In this document: positions 25,367-35,038 of the stretch, one piece after another
How positions within the stretch are numbered: the first letter of the stretch is position 1
How the letters are laid out: each line of letters opens with the position of its first letter
Source: Clostridia bacterium
GTDB lineage: Bacteria > Bacillota > Clostridia > Oscillospirales > Acutalibacteraceae
Length of the DNA stretch: 60,948 nt
Reading direction: 5' to 3'
NCBI GenBank assembly: GCA_017395425.1
Contig: JAFPUM010000004.1
Coordinates: forward strand, 1 to 60,948
Notes under the pieces: generated by a model
Told to the model about the DNA's origin: nothing
The model's database searches: none
What the model saw: only the letters and a program-made list of their open reading frames with translations
Made by a program: the position numbers and the translations under genes

Positions 25367-28300
25367 TTATTGTTTCAGGTTTTCTTCCGTAATCTCAAAT
25401 ACCTCCGGCGGCTCTTCGCGCAATTCTTCCCCCGCCGGCGCTTCCGCCGGGGATTTCGCCGGGAAGCCTGCCCCGGAATCCGCCGGGAACAGATCGTCAA
25501 AGGACAGCGGCGTATTGACAGCCGGCTTGCTTTTGGGTTCGACGGTACCGTACAGCACCGGCACATATTCCCGCAGCAGCGGATAAATCAGCCGCTCCCG
25601 CAGTCCCCACAGCACCAGAATCAGGATACCCGCCAGCGTGAGCAGCACACCGGGCAGAAGTCCCTGCGTATGGTAACGGCATTCGATTTCATGCGTACCG
25701 GCGGGCAGGTCAATTCCCAGCAGCGCGTCGCCGATAGCAAAGGTTTCCACGCGCTTTCCGTCCACCTTGACCGTCCAGCCGTCATTGTAGGGAATGGACG
25801 TGAAGAGGGCACAGTCGCGGTCGACGGTGACGGTACCCTTCCAGAGACCGTCGGTCTGACGTGTGACCTCCATCTGATGCTGTCCCAGCAGTGAGATGAC
25901 GTCTTCCAGCGCGTTGGTATCCAGCTCCGCGACAAAGACATTGCCGCTGCAGGTGCCGTTGGTTTCGATCTGGACGTACACCGCGTCACCCTCGTGCATT
26001 TTGCCCAGATCAATGATATAGGGTTCATACGGCGTGACGCTCCAATTGGAATTGCCCGCCGATACGTTGATGGACGAGGCGGCGCGGCAGTCCACATAGA
26101 CATAGGTCTGCGATTCCCGCTCCTTGGTGACCGAAGCGGTAAAGGAACCCGCGCCGCCGGTCGATTCGGCGTAAAAATAGGAGCCGTTGAATTCCACCTC
26201 GGTGCCGTTCTGTTCCTCCACGTCGGGGGTCATCATGGTGTAGACCGGCGCGGCGTTGGCGGCGTATTCCACGAATTTGTTCTGCACGTCAAAGGGATTC
26301 TCATACTTGGCGGTGCTGCCGGAATTCCAGTAGACAATATCGCTGTCCACCGCGAAGGCACGCGACAGGGCAAGGCGGTTCTCATAAATATAGCGGTAAT
26401 TGCCGTTGCCGTCGTCCACATTGCCCAGATAGGTGAGCTGGGCGTGGGAGCCGATGTCATGATGGAAGGCGAGATAGCGGAGATTCAGCACCGAGTCCAT
26501 GAGCGGCACATAGCTGTTGTAGATATAGCTGTTGACGCCGTTGATGGCGTAGCCCAGCTTGCCCATGAGCGTCGTGGTTGCCTTGGCGTTGCTGGAGGCA
26601 AAGACCGAGAGACCCGCGTAGTCATACATCGCGTCGTCGTTGCAGGTCTTGCGGGGGAGCAGCTCCATACGGCTGCCGTCGAGGTTGATTTCTTCGACGT
26701 AACTGACGGCGGCTTTGTTGATATCGTAATCGGAGACAAAGCTCTCGCGGTCGGTAAAGACTTCATTGTCGTTGAGCTTTCGGAAGGTCTCGGTCGCGTT
26801 GCCCGAAATTTCCGTGAATGCTACCGCCAGCAGCAGCGCCGCGGCAGTGGCGCGGCGGGCGGCGGGAAGCCGCGTACCCCATGCCAGAATCAGCCCGTAC
26901 AGCGCGAGGAATCCCAGCGACATCCAGACCGGACGGTAGTCCGCGCTGCCGAATTTCTGTTCGATGACCAGCATCCCTACGACAATGGCAAGTCCTTTGG
27001 CGACGGTTTCGCGGTCAAGCTCCTTTACCCTGTCGAGCGCCTGGACGGCAATAGCGAGCATCACAAAGCTCACGAGGAAGGAATTGCGATAGGGCAGATC
27101 GTTGGGAAAATGGAAGCCGTGGAAGGCGAAGTTGGTCCAGTTGTTTGCCATGAGCAGCACAAGCGCGCCCAGCAGTCCGCCGTAGCAGACCCGCGTGCGC
27201 AGCCGGATATTCCGGCAGAGCGCAAAGAGAACCATCATCAGCACCGCCAGCACCGAGCAGTAGATATTGGGCAGATTGTCCCCGCGTTCGGTGGGGGTCA
27301 TGCCGTAAAGCGTGCGGGGGAAGATATCCCAGAAGCTGAAATTGCTGTTGACCGCACGGGAGAAGGTATCCTCCGCGCCGGAGGTGTGACGCAGGGAAAT
27401 GGCGGTGGGAATAAGAATCCACATGGAGAGCAGTCCGCCGACCACCGACGTCCACGCGAAGCGCAGGAGTTTCATGAGCCGCAGGCGCCACAGACCGCCC
27501 ACCGGGGCAGCGTCAAAACGACCGCCGGTTTCGAGCATACGCATGGCGAACCACAGTACCATAAAGACACAGACCATGTAGCCGATGTAATAATTGGTGC
27601 TGACGGCAAGTCCTAACGTAATGCAGTAGAGCAAAGGAGATTTCCCTTGCAGCACCCATTCCAGTCCCCAGACAATCAGCGGCAGCAGCACCAGACAGTC
27701 CAGCCACATCACGTCCCATGAATAGGCGATAAAGTAAGCCGAGAGCGCGTAAGCGACCGATACGGCGACGGAGGTGTAGTCTTCCTTCTTGTAAACCCCC
27801 CGGCAGAAGAGCGCGAAGGTGACGCCTGCCGACGTGATCTTGAGCATTTCGATGAGGGCAATGGCTTCCGTCAGCCACGCGCGGGGGAAGATGAGCGCGA
27901 TGAGGTTGTAAGGACTGCACAGGTAGTAGGCAATCAGGGGAATGAGTCCGCTGCCCATTCCCACGCTTTCGGAGTAGGAGAGCGAATCAAATGACAGGAT
28001 TTTCTCCCGCACCAGCGAGAAGAATGCGGAGTACTGGTGGTGCATGTCAATAATCATCACCGATTTGATGCCGAAGGGATAAATGCCCAGTCCCATGTAG
28101 GCAACGGTAATCGCCGCAAAGGAGAGCAGCGCCGCCATCCAGATGTAGTAGTGCTTCACGCGCGGCGCTTCGACCGACACGACCGAATGGCAGACCAGCA
28201 GCGCGAGAATACCCGCTGTCACCGCGAAGGTAAAGCAATGTGCCGTAGGGTTATCTCCGAGCGCGCACACGACATAAGCGGCAATCATGGTGAGGAAGAA

Positions 28301-28408
28301 TGACAGCACATATCGGAGCATCGAAACCAGCGATTGGGTGCCGACTGTATTTTTGCCGGTTGCTGGATGTGTGCCCTGATTCGCCGGAGCAGATGTTTTG
28401 GGTTCCAT
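25367..28408 (-). CDS. YfhO-family polytopic membrane protein
   Basis: 1013 aa. About a dozen membrane helices in the first half and two more near residue 940, with a large extracytoplasmic beta-rich region between (about 560-930) that ends in the GWTVKVDG and LPAGTHEIECRY motifs of YfhO proteins. YfhO acts in glycosylation of lipoteichoic acid in Bacillus and Listeria. The C-terminal 60 residues are an acidic/proline tail. AAAGGACG precedes the ATG, and a -10 TATAAT lies at 28488-28493 on the minus strand. It is followed by the amidase, so the two neighbours both concern the cell wall. Confidence 0.9.
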   Translation of the reverse strand: MEPKTSAPANQGTHPATGKNTVGTQSLVSMLRYVLSFFLTMIAAYVVCALGDNPTAHCFTFAVTAGILALLVCHSVVSVEAPRVKHYYIWMAALLSFAAITVAYMGLGIYPFGIKSVMIIDMHHQYSAFFSLVREKILSFDSLSYSESVGMGSGLIPLIAYYLCSPYNLIALIFPRAWLTEAIALIEMLKITSAGVTFALFCRGVYKKEDYTSVAVSVAYALSAYFIAYSWDVMWLDCLVLLPLIVWGLEWVLQGKSPLLYCITLGLAVSTNYYIGYMVCVFMVLWFAMRMLETGGRFDAAPVGGLWRLRLMKLLRFAWTSVVGGLLSMWILIPTAISLRHTSGAEDTFSRAVNSNFSFWDIFPRTLYGMTPTERGDNLPNIYCSVLAVLMMVLFALCRNIRLRTRVCYGGLLGALVLLMANNWTNFAFHGFHFPNDLPYRNSFLVSFVMLAIAVQALDRVKELDRETVAKGLAIVVGMLVIEQKFGSADYRPVWMSLGFLALYGLILAWGTRLPAARRATAAALLLAVAFTEISGNATETFRKLNDNEVFTDRESFVSDYDINKAAVSYVEEINLDGSRMELLPRKTCNDDAMYDYAGLSVFASSNAKATTTLMGKLGYAINGVNSYIYNSYVPLMDSVLNLRYLAFHHDIGSHAQLTYLGNVDDGNGNYRYIYENRLALSRAFAVDSDIVYWNSGSTAKYENPFDVQNKFVEYAANAAPVYTMMTPDVEEQNGTEVEFNGSYFYAESTGGAGSFTASVTKERESQTYVYVDCRAASSINVSAGNSNWSVTPYEPYIIDLGKMHEGDAVYVQIETNGTCSGNVFVAELDTNALEDVISLLGQHQMEVTRQTDGLWKGTVTVDRDCALFTSIPYNDGWTVKVDGKRVETFAIGDALLGIDLPAGTHEIECRYHTQGLLPGVLLTLAGILILVLWGLRERLIYPLLREYVPVLYGTVEPKSKPAVNTPLSFDDLFPADSGAGFPAKSPAEAPAGEELREEPPEVFEITEENLKQ

Positions 28409-28561
28409 AAAGACGTCCTTTCCGTGGTTTGGCTGCCGTGCGTCAAAAGACAGGCGGCAGGAAAATCACATATGAAGTGGTTTTTTTATTATACCACGGC
28501 GCTGTACGGTTTAACAGTGAAAAATTGTTAAATTTACCAAAAAAATCAGAGCGCAGCCGAC
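28409..28561. other. Leader region of the YfhO gene
   Basis: No gene. On the minus strand TATAAT at 28488-28493 would be the -10; no good -35 is seen at standard spacing. Confidence 0.35.
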
Positions 28562-28606
28562 AAAAAAGAGGCGTGAACGGTAGAGCCAAGTTCTACGGTT
28601 CACGCC
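28562..28606 (-). terminator. Terminator after the DUF3021 gene
   Basis: 15-bp stem with one mismatch (GGCGTGAACGGTAGA against 28592-28606) and, read on the minus strand, a T-run right after it. Confidence 0.82.
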
Positions 28607-28641
28607 TTATGGTGATATGCGGTAAAAGTGCGGATGAATTG

Positions 28642-29091
28642 TCAGGAATGACGGAAAGCGGCGATGGCGTCGTTCATCTGATGACAGATACGGCGATCCT
28701 GCAAATACTCAATGGCGGTAACGGCTGAGAATACCGCCAGCACAATGAACCCCATGACAATCGCTGTCCACGGAGAATCGAATCCCATCACCAGCGCAGT
28801 GCCGCCTACAATGCACAGTTCCAGCAGCGCAAGCTCCCCCAGCGCTTCCAGCAGGAAAGCGGTGAGACTTTGCTGCCTTCCCCGGAAGAGGTATTGCCTG
28901 AGAAGGTATTCGATGAGCAGCGGCAGGCAGCCCACCGCGCTCAGCAGAAGCGGGAAGAACGTATTCACATAGCGGAAGGTTGCCTCCGGATAGAGGGAGG
29001 TGCCGATGACGGCGATGCCCAGATTGATAAAGGTGACGATCATGAAATAGGTGGGGATGAGTTTCCTGACAAGATATTGCTTAAAATTCAT
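28642..29091 (-). CDS. DUF3021 family membrane protein
   Basis: 149 aa with four membrane helices (about 13-32, 43-62, 82-103, 108-126). DUF3021 proteins are usually encoded beside a LytTR regulator and are thought to modulate it, as here. The ATG overlaps the end of the LytTR gene by 11 nt, with GGGAGG 8 nt upstream. Confidence 0.82.
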   Translation of the reverse strand: MNFKQYLVRKLIPTYFMIVTFINLGIAVIGTSLYPEATFRYVNTFFPLLLSAVGCLPLLIEYLLRQYLFRGRQQSLTAFLLEALGELALLELCIVGGTALVMGFDSPWTAIVMGFIVLAVFSAVTAIEYLQDRRICHQMNDAIAAFRHS

Positions 29092-29536
29092 TGATGTTGC
29101 CTCCCAACAGGATTTCGCGCAGGGGCTTGATGTACTGGCGGGAGATGACCACGCACTCGCCGCCCGAAAGCTCCGCCATAAACTTGCGTCCGAGGGTGGG
29201 ACGGATGGTTTGCAGCTTGGTCAAGTGCAGCAGCACCGATTTGGAAATGCGTGCAAACCCCTTTTGTCCCAGCCGGTCCTCGTATTCATAGAGACGTCCC
29301 TTGACCTCGCCTACCGCGTCGGACAGATAGACAAAGACCTTTTCGTCCAGCGCCTCAAAATAAAGGATATCGTCGAGCGGCACGCTGAGCGTCTTTCCGT
29401 CGATCATCGCCGTGACGCAGTTGCCCACGCTCTCGGCATACGCCTGTAAATTCCGGATTTCCTGCGTGACCTCGACACACGCGATGGTCACCTGTTCATC
29501 GGCATTGTCGGATACCGGTTGCAGTACGGTTTTCAT
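29081..29536 (-). CDS. LytTR DNA-binding regulator
   Basis: 151 aa. A short N-terminal region with no receiver domain, then a LytTR domain (about 48-148: LYFEALDEKVFVYLSD ... LYEYEDRLGQKGFARISKSVLLHLTKL ... GGECVVISRQYIKPLRE). As with other stand-alone LytTR proteins paired with DUF3021, it probably controls its own operon. AAAAGGAG lies 9 nt upstream. Only 33 nt separate it from the hydrolase gene, so all three genes may share one transcript. Confidence 0.85.
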   Translation of the reverse strand: MKTVLQPVSDNADEQVTIACVEVTQEIRNLQAYAESVGNCVTAMIDGKTLSVPLDDILYFEALDEKVFVYLSDAVGEVKGRLYEYEDRLGQKGFARISKSVLLHLTKLQTIRPTLGRKFMAELSGGECVVISRQYIKPLREILLGGNINEF

Positions 29537-29569
29537 GAATCGGTCTCCTTTTCGGCGCAGCGGTACGGA

Positions 29570-30898
29570 TTAATAGATGTTCTTGATCGGAGGCGTTCTG
29601 ACGCCGTCCTCTTTGACATAAGCGTCGAACCATTCGCGCACCACGTCGTTGGTGATTTCGATGACCTCGCGGCCGTCGCGTTCACCGGTGCCGAGCATAC
29701 CGGCAAGGGTGGGGGAGAAGAGCGGCAGATCGGTTAAATTCATGTGGCCAGTGCCTTCGATGACGACGTTCTTGGCGAGATCGGCATGTTCCACGGTGTA
29801 GAAATTGACATAGGCATGAGCGTCCTCTTCGGAGGGCTTGTAATTGTTGTTGTAGTGATCCATTGCCATGACGTTGAGCAGAGGCTTGGGGTAGGCGTCG
29901 GTATTGAACTGATAGATGCCGTTTTCCACGCCGGTATAGTCGCCCAGGAAGGTGCCGTCGAGTACGATGACCGCGTCGATTTCCTCACGCTGTCTGCCGA
30001 GTGCCTCAGCGGTAGCGCCGCCCATGGAGTGACCGTAGGCGCCGATGTGTTCGAGATCGATCATCTTGAAGATTTCGTCCGTGCCCTCGGCGCAGTTCTT
30101 CTCGATGGTGTCGAGGACAAAATTCGCGTCGCCCATGCGGACTTCCATCCACTTCCGGGTGAGGGCGTATTCGTCCTCCAGGGAAGATGAATACACGCCG
30201 TTGGTTGCGTCAATGGCTTCCTGAATAAAGCCGGAGTTGACAATTTTGGTGGTGCCGTCGGCTTCTTCGGTGAAGAACGCCTGATAGGTGTGGCTGAGAC
30301 TGCACACCACATAGCCGTTGGAGACCAGTTCCGCGTAGGAGGAGTAGTTGGACTTTTCAAAGCCGAACGCGCCGTGCGAGAAGAGGATCAGCGGGAACTT
30401 GTCGCCTTCCTTGGCTTCGGCGGGATAATAGAAGGTCACGGTGACATTGCGGTGTTCGCCGGAATCGTCGAGGGTTTCGACGCGGCTTTCGTCGGTCCAG
30501 GTGTAGACCTTATTGGCGATGGTGTAGCTGCCGGTGGTTTTGGGGTCTTTGTAGGGCGGGAAGATCAGCAGGGGAACCATCACGAAAAGCCAGAGCAGGC
30601 ATTTGCCGATGGCGCGTCCGATCACGCCGCCGTTCTTGAAGGGTTTCTCGTCTTTTTTGCGGGTATAGCGGATCACGCCGAGAATACCCAGCGCGATGAG
30701 CGCCACCATGAAGACCAGCAGGAAGAACCACTGGAATCCCATGCCGCGGGGAGAAGCCAGATAATAGGCGCCGATAGCGGCAGCCTGAATCAGCCACAGT
30801 ACGCGGTATTCCAGCCGCATACGGTTCTTCTTGATCAGGCTGTACACCATGAAGCCCAATTCCGACAACAGCATAACGAGTAAAAACTTTCCTACCAT
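29570..30898 (-). CDS. Membrane-anchored alpha/beta hydrolase (PAF-acetylhydrolase-like)
   Basis: 442 aa. Three N-terminal membrane helices (about 3-18, 31-46, 53-73), then an alpha/beta hydrolase domain facing outside. Seen: oxyanion region LFSHGAFGFEKSNYSS, nucleophile elbow GHSMGGA, an acid after VIVLDGTFLG, and a catalytic His in GTGHMNLTD. The fold resembles platelet-activating-factor acetylhydrolase II/lipase. The ATG at 30898 has GAAAGGCAGG upstream; the longer frame to 31063 would run into the promoter. Confidence 0.8.
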   Translation of the reverse strand: MVGKFLLVMLLSELGFMVYSLIKKNRMRLEYRVLWLIQAAAIGAYYLASPRGMGFQWFFLLVFMVALIALGILGVIRYTRKKDEKPFKNGGVIGRAIGKCLLWLFVMVPLLIFPPYKDPKTTGSYTIANKVYTWTDESRVETLDDSGEHRNVTVTFYYPAEAKEGDKFPLILFSHGAFGFEKSNYSSYAELVSNGYVVCSLSHTYQAFFTEEADGTTKIVNSGFIQEAIDATNGVYSSSLEDEYALTRKWMEVRMGDANFVLDTIEKNCAEGTDEIFKMIDLEHIGAYGHSMGGATAEALGRQREEIDAVIVLDGTFLGDYTGVENGIYQFNTDAYPKPLLNVMAMDHYNNNYKPSEEDAHAYVNFYTVEHADLAKNVVIEGTGHMNLTDLPLFSPTLAGMLGTGERDGREVIEITNDVVREWFDAYVKEDGVRTPPIKNIY

Positions 30899-30962
30899 AA
30901 GAGAAAACCTGCCTTTCAAAGTGTTTGTAGTAGGGAGATTGCTTTGCGTTTTCGATGGGTTT

Positions 30963-30991
30963 ATTGTATCATGCCCGCCGCGATTTGGCAA
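30963..30991 (-). promoter_or_regulatory. Promoter of the hydrolase-LytTR-DUF3021 operon
   Basis: Minus strand: -35 TTGCCA (30986-30991), 17-bp spacer, -10 TACAAT (30963-30968). Confidence 0.6.
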
Positions 30992-31041
30992 CCCCTTTGG
31001 GGATAAGCTGGCAGATCGGCAGGTAAGTTGGCAAAACAGAA

Positions 31042-31078
31042 AACTCCCGTCCTGACTTATCAAATCAGGACGGGAGTT
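31042..31078 (-). terminator. Terminator downstream of lysA
   Basis: 14-bp perfect stem AACTCCCGTCCTGA with its complement, 9-nt loop; the minus strand continues TTTCTGTTTT. It comes after hairpin repeat copy 5, so the repeat would be transcribed with lysA. Confidence 0.8.
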
Positions 31079-31114
31079 GGTGTTTCATAATGGGGCAGAG
31101 ACGGTTTGGAGGGG

Positions 31115-31285
31115 GGGACCCTTTTCTGTATTCGCCCTACCTTGTTGATTGTCCGGGCTGGTCTTGCTCGGCAGGCTAAGAGCCTGCCTGCCGGTGGCGC
31201 TGCCCCCGGTCCCCTGCAAGGGCGCTGCCCTTGACCTGCCAAAGGGACTCGTCCCTTTGGAATCCCCGCCGCTGCGCGGCTAATT
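31115..31285 (-). repeat. Modular hairpin repeat, copy 5 (after lysA)
   Basis: Minus strand: AATTAG 14 nt after the lysA stop, CCGCGCAGCGG, CCAAAGGG/CCCTTTGG hairpin, CAAGGGCAGCGCCCTTG, a CCGG...CCGG module, GGCAGGCTCTTAGCCTGCC, ends AGGGCGAATACAG and AAAAGGGTCCC. Confidence 0.86.
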
Positions 31286-31299
31286 ACGCTCCGCTTTCC

Positions 31300-32589
31300 T
31301 TAATCGGCGGTTTCCACTTGGATGTCAGCGCCCTCAAAATCGAAGGTAGCAAAGTAATCCGCGGGGGTTTCGGCGCGTCGGATGAGCTTCACGGAACCGT
31401 CCTCGCACAGAAGCAGCTCAGCGGAACGCAGCTTGCCGTTATAATTGTAGCCCATCGAGAAGCCGTGGGCGCCGGTATCGTGAATCACAAGGAAATCCCC
31501 GATATCAATGAGCGGCAGCTCGCGGTCGATGGCGAACTTGTCGTTGTTTTCGCAGAGCGAGCCGGTGATATCGTAGATGGTGGAAGGTCCGTTGAGATCC
31601 TTGCCCATGACGGTGATATGGTGATACGCGCCGTACATAGCGGGGCGCATGAGATTACAGGCGCAGGCGTCCACGCCGATATAGTGCTTGTAGGTCTCCT
31701 TGCGGTGAATGGCTTTGGTTACAAGATGACCGTAAGGGGCGAGCATGAAGCGTCCCAGTTCGGTGAAGAGGGAGATGCTGCCCATGCCGGCGGGAACAAG
31801 AATTTTTTCGTACTGACGGCGCACGCCTTCGCCGATCACGGCAATGTCATTGGGTTCCTGACCGGGACGGTAGGGAATTCCCACGCCGCCGGAGAGATTG
31901 ATGAATTCAATCGAAGCGCCGGTTTTTTCTTTGAGTTCGACCGCCAGTTCAAACAGCTGACGGGCGAGTTCGGGATAATAGTCGTTGGTAACGGTGTTGG
32001 AGGCGAGGAAGCTGTGAATGCCGAAGTGCTTCACGCCCATCTCCTTCAGTGTGACAAAGGCTTTGATGATCTGTTCGTGGGTCATGCCGTACTTGGCGTC
32101 GCCGGGGTTGTCCATGATGTCGGTGCCCAGCTCGAAGTAGCCGCCGGGATTATAGCGGCAGCAGATGGTATCGGGGAAGGCGTAACCCTGTTTGTCGGCG
32201 ATGTCTTTAAGGAAGGCGATGTGGGTGATGTCGTCGAGATTGATGATCGCGCCGAGTTTCAGGGCGAGGGCATATTCCTCCGGCGGCGTGGCGTTGGAGG
32301 AGAACATGATGTCGCTGCCGACGTTGCCGACGGCTTTGGCGAGCAGCAGTTCGGTATAGGAGGAGCAGTCGGAGCCGCATCCTTCTTCCCGGAGAATCCG
32401 CATGAGATAGGGATTGGGTGTGGCTTTGACCGCGAAATATTCTTTGAAGCCGGGATTCCACGCAAAGGCGGCTTTCAGACGGCGGGCATTTTCGCGAATG
32501 CCCTTTTCGTCATAGATATGATAGGGAGTGGGGTAGGTCTGATCAATTTCCCGCAGCTGTGCGAGGGTGACAAAGGGCTTTTTTTCCAT
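31300..32589 (-). CDS. lysA: Diaminopimelate decarboxylase
   Basis: Converts meso-diaminopimelate to lysine; PLP-dependent fold-type III (alanine racemase-like barrel). PLP lysine in FAVKATPNP, phosphate-binding SGGVGIPYRPGQEPND, and the active-site CENNDKF motif. The usual HIGS is replaced by HSFLASNT, as in a branch of LysA I recall from Clostridia and Bacteroidetes. 429 aa. GGAAAGG lies upstream of the ATG. With dapL at the start of the window this gives two lysine-pathway steps. Confidence 0.88.
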   Translation of the reverse strand: MEKKPFVTLAQLREIDQTYPTPYHIYDEKGIRENARRLKAAFAWNPGFKEYFAVKATPNPYLMRILREEGCGSDCSSYTELLLAKAVGNVGSDIMFSSNATPPEEYALALKLGAIINLDDITHIAFLKDIADKQGYAFPDTICCRYNPGGYFELGTDIMDNPGDAKYGMTHEQIIKAFVTLKEMGVKHFGIHSFLASNTVTNDYYPELARQLFELAVELKEKTGASIEFINLSGGVGIPYRPGQEPNDIAVIGEGVRRQYEKILVPAGMGSISLFTELGRFMLAPYGHLVTKAIHRKETYKHYIGVDACACNLMRPAMYGAYHHITVMGKDLNGPSTIYDITGSLCENNDKFAIDRELPLIDIGDFLVIHDTGAHGFSMGYNYNGKLRSAELLLCEDGSVKLIRRAETPADYFATFDFEGADIQVETAD

Positions 32590-32624
32590 ATAAACCGGTT
32601 CCTTTCCAAAAAGAGGTACTTGTC

Positions 32625-32653
32625 AGTATATCGCAAGAAAGCCCAAAAGTCAA
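32625..32653 (-). promoter_or_regulatory. lysA promoter
   Basis: Minus strand: -35 TTGACT (32648-32653), 17-bp spacer, -10 TATACT (32625-32630). The 5' leader is only about 30 nt, too short for a lysine riboswitch. Confidence 0.68.
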
Positions 32654-32670
32654 GAATTTTATGCAATCAA

Positions 32671-34920
32671 TTATACCCTCGGGTGAATCAGCCGTGACGC
32701 GTTTGCCACGCAGATCAGGCATACGCCCACATCGGCAAAGACCGCTGCCCACATGGGGGCATAACCGAATGCCGCCGCCAGCAGCACCGCTGCTTTGACG
32801 GCAAGGGCAAAGGCAATATTGCCCTTGATGATGCCCATCGCCTTGCGGAAATGCCGGATGGCACGGGGCAGGGTGCCGAGGCTGTTGGAGGAAAGCACGA
32901 TGTCCGCCGCTTCAATCGCCGCGCCGGAACCCAGTCCCATCGCGACGCCCACGTCCGCCGCCGCCAGCACGGGCGCGTCGTTGATGCCGTCGCCCACAAA
33001 GACCGTCACCATTCCTTCGTCCTTCATGGCGCTGACCGCCGCGACTTTATCCTCCGGCAGCAGTTCGGCGCGGTAATCGGTGATGCCCACGCTGTCCGCC
33101 ACCTGCCGCGCCGCATCGTGACCGTCGCCGGTCAGCATGGCAATGGTGGAAAGTCCGAGCTGTTTCAGTTCATCAATGGCAGTCTTCGCTCCTTGTGACG
33201 CGCTGTCGCTGATGAACAGACTGCCCGCGAGCCTGCCGTCATACGCCACATACGCCTGTGCCTTCGCGCCGTCGGGAAGCGCTATGCCGTTCTGCTTCAT
33301 GAACTTCGCGCCGCCGCAGAGAATCTTCTTATGCGCACCGTCCTCACAGGAAACGCCGTGACCGGATATTTCCTTGTAATCATGGTACTGTGCCGCGTTT
33401 TTGATCTCACCGGCATATGCCCTGATAGCCTGTGCATAGGGGTGAACCGATTGAGCTTCCGCTGCTGCCGCCATTTGCGCCACCTGCTCAATGGTGAAGC
33501 CGTCCTCGCTCCTGACATCATGAACGGCGGGCTTGCCCTCGGTGACGGTTCCCGTCTTGTCAAAGGCAATGGCACGCGCCTTGGCGAGTGCCTCGGCAAA
33601 GTTGCCGCCCTTGACCAGTACGCCGAGTTTGGAAGCGCCGCCGATGGCAGAGAAGAATGCCAGCGGCACCGATATGACAATCGCGCAGGGGCAGGACGCG
33701 ACCAAAAACGTCAGCGCCCGGAAGATGAAATCGTGGAAGCTGCCCATGTGCAGCAGCGGGGGAATCACGGCAATCAGCACCGCCAGCCCCACCACAATCG
33801 GGGTATAGACCACCGCGAAACGGGTGACAAATTTTTCCGCGCTGCCCTTATTCTCGGTGGACTCGGTGACCAGGCGAATGATTCTTGCCGCCGCCGAATC
33901 CTCGTAGCGCCGGGTGACACGGGCGGTGAGAGTGCCGTCGCCGTTCATCATGCCGCTGAGCAGTTCCGTACCTTCCTCTGCTGCCAGTGGCAGGGATTCA
34001 CCCGTCAGGGCGGAACTGTCCACGGCGGACTGTCCTTCCGTCACCACGCAGTCGAGTGGAATCCGTTCATGGGGATGAATCACAATGCAGTCCTCCACCC
34101 GCACCTGTTCGGCGTGCAGTGTCTCCACACTGCCGCCGCTTCTGACGACGTGAGCGGTATCGGGACGGATTTCCGCCAATGCTTCGATGCTCCGGCGGGA
34201 ATTGTCCACCGCCTTGTCCTCCAGCCATTCGCCGATCCGGTAGAGAACCGCCACCATTGCGCCTTCAAAGAATTCGCCTAGCAGCGCCGCGGCTACCATC
34301 GCAATTGCCATGAGCGCACTCTCGTCGAGACGCAGCCGGCAAACGGATTTCACGCCGCTGATCATCACATCGTACCCCGCCAGCACAATCGCCGCCACAT
34401 ACGCGGCAGCCGATACGGTTTCGTGCGACGGAAAGGCAATCAGCGATGAAGCAATTCCGACACCTCCCGCGATCAGCGCCAGTATGGTGGTGACAACCAT
34501 CGTGCCGGATAGCTCCCCGCCATGTTCATGGCTGTGTCCGTGTTCGTGTTCGTGAGAATGACCCTGCTCATGCGTATGTTCATGTTCATGCTCGTGTTCA
34601 TGCTCGTGATCGTGACCGCAGCAGCACGCGCCGTCATGGTCGTGATGATGCTCGTGGTGATGTTCGTGGTGATGTTCGTGGTGATGTTCATGTTCGTGAG
34701 AAAATTCCTTTACCTGCACGCCTGATGTCACGCTGTCGGCAATTTTCTGGATATCGTCCCGCACGTCGCCCGCACCGTCTTTCAATTGCACGGTCAGACG
34801 CTTGTGCATAAAATCCACCGACGCGCTCTCCGCAAAATCCGCCTTGCTCACTGCCGCTTCAATCTTTGCCGCGCAGCCCGCACAGTCCAGTCCTTCCAGC
34901 GTGTATCTCTTTTTTTCCAA
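32671..34920 (-). CDS. Zn/Cd/Pb-exporting P1B-type ATPase
   Basis: 749 aa. HMA domain with GLDCAGC at the N-terminus, a very His/Glu-rich stretch (about residues 78-140), membrane helices, TGES actuator loop, SCPCA metal site in the membrane, DKTGTVTEG phosphorylation site, and GDGINDAPVLAAADVGVAMG. CPC plus an ArsR sensor upstream points to Zn(II)/Cd(II)/Pb(II) export (CadA/ZntA type). I choose the TTG at 34920, 8 nt after GCGGAGG; the longer frame to 34962 runs through the duplicated arsR tail. Confidence 0.92.
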   Translation of the reverse strand: MEKKRYTLEGLDCAGCAAKIEAAVSKADFAESASVDFMHKRLTVQLKDGAGDVRDDIQKIADSVTSGVQVKEFSHEHEHHHEHHHEHHHEHHHDHDGACCCGHDHEHEHEHEHEHTHEQGHSHEHEHGHSHEHGGELSGTMVVTTILALIAGGVGIASSLIAFPSHETVSAAAYVAAIVLAGYDVMISGVKSVCRLRLDESALMAIAMVAAALLGEFFEGAMVAVLYRIGEWLEDKAVDNSRRSIEALAEIRPDTAHVVRSGGSVETLHAEQVRVEDCIVIHPHERIPLDCVVTEGQSAVDSSALTGESLPLAAEEGTELLSGMMNGDGTLTARVTRRYEDSAAARIIRLVTESTENKGSAEKFVTRFAVVYTPIVVGLAVLIAVIPPLLHMGSFHDFIFRALTFLVASCPCAIVISVPLAFFSAIGGASKLGVLVKGGNFAEALAKARAIAFDKTGTVTEGKPAVHDVRSEDGFTIEQVAQMAAAAEAQSVHPYAQAIRAYAGEIKNAAQYHDYKEISGHGVSCEDGAHKKILCGGAKFMKQNGIALPDGAKAQAYVAYDGRLAGSLFISDSASQGAKTAIDELKQLGLSTIAMLTGDGHDAARQVADSVGITDYRAELLPEDKVAAVSAMKDEGMVTVFVGDGINDAPVLAAADVGVAMGLGSGAAIEAADIVLSSNSLGTLPRAIRHFRKAMGIIKGNIAFALAVKAAVLLAAAFGYAPMWAAVFADVGVCLICVANASRLIHPRV

Positions 34921-34936
34921 AGCTGCCGCCTCCGCT

Positions 34937-35034
34937 CTATCTGTCTTCGAGAATATGTTCAAAGCCCAGTTCGATCATTTTCTTGACATGGTCGTCGTCC
35001 AGCGAATAGAACGCCGATCTTTTTCCAAAATCGC
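34937..35034 (-). pseudogene. Duplicated 3' end of an ArsR sensor gene
   Basis: A 102-bp tandem copy of the end of the neighbouring arsR gene. Translated in frame it gives FGKRSAFYSLDDDHVKKMIE and LGFEHILEDR then stop, against KSAFYSLDDDHVKKIIELGF and DHILEDR in the intact gene. It has no start or HTH. The substitutions (Ile to Met, Asp to Glu, one extra codon) keep the metal ligands, so this looks like the tail of a former second sensor gene left by a deletion. Confidence 0.78.
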
Positions 35035-35038
35035 CGCT

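Noticed and set aside
31060-31242. Possible lysine riboswitch around lysA
   Set aside because: The region is downstream of lysA and is repeat copy 5 plus a terminator; the real 5' leader (32590-32625) is too short.
34473-34725. His/Glu codon repeats in the ATPase as a separate tandem-repeat element
   Set aside because: In-frame coding for a His-rich metal-binding stretch, known in Zn/Cd transport proteins; no independent element needed.
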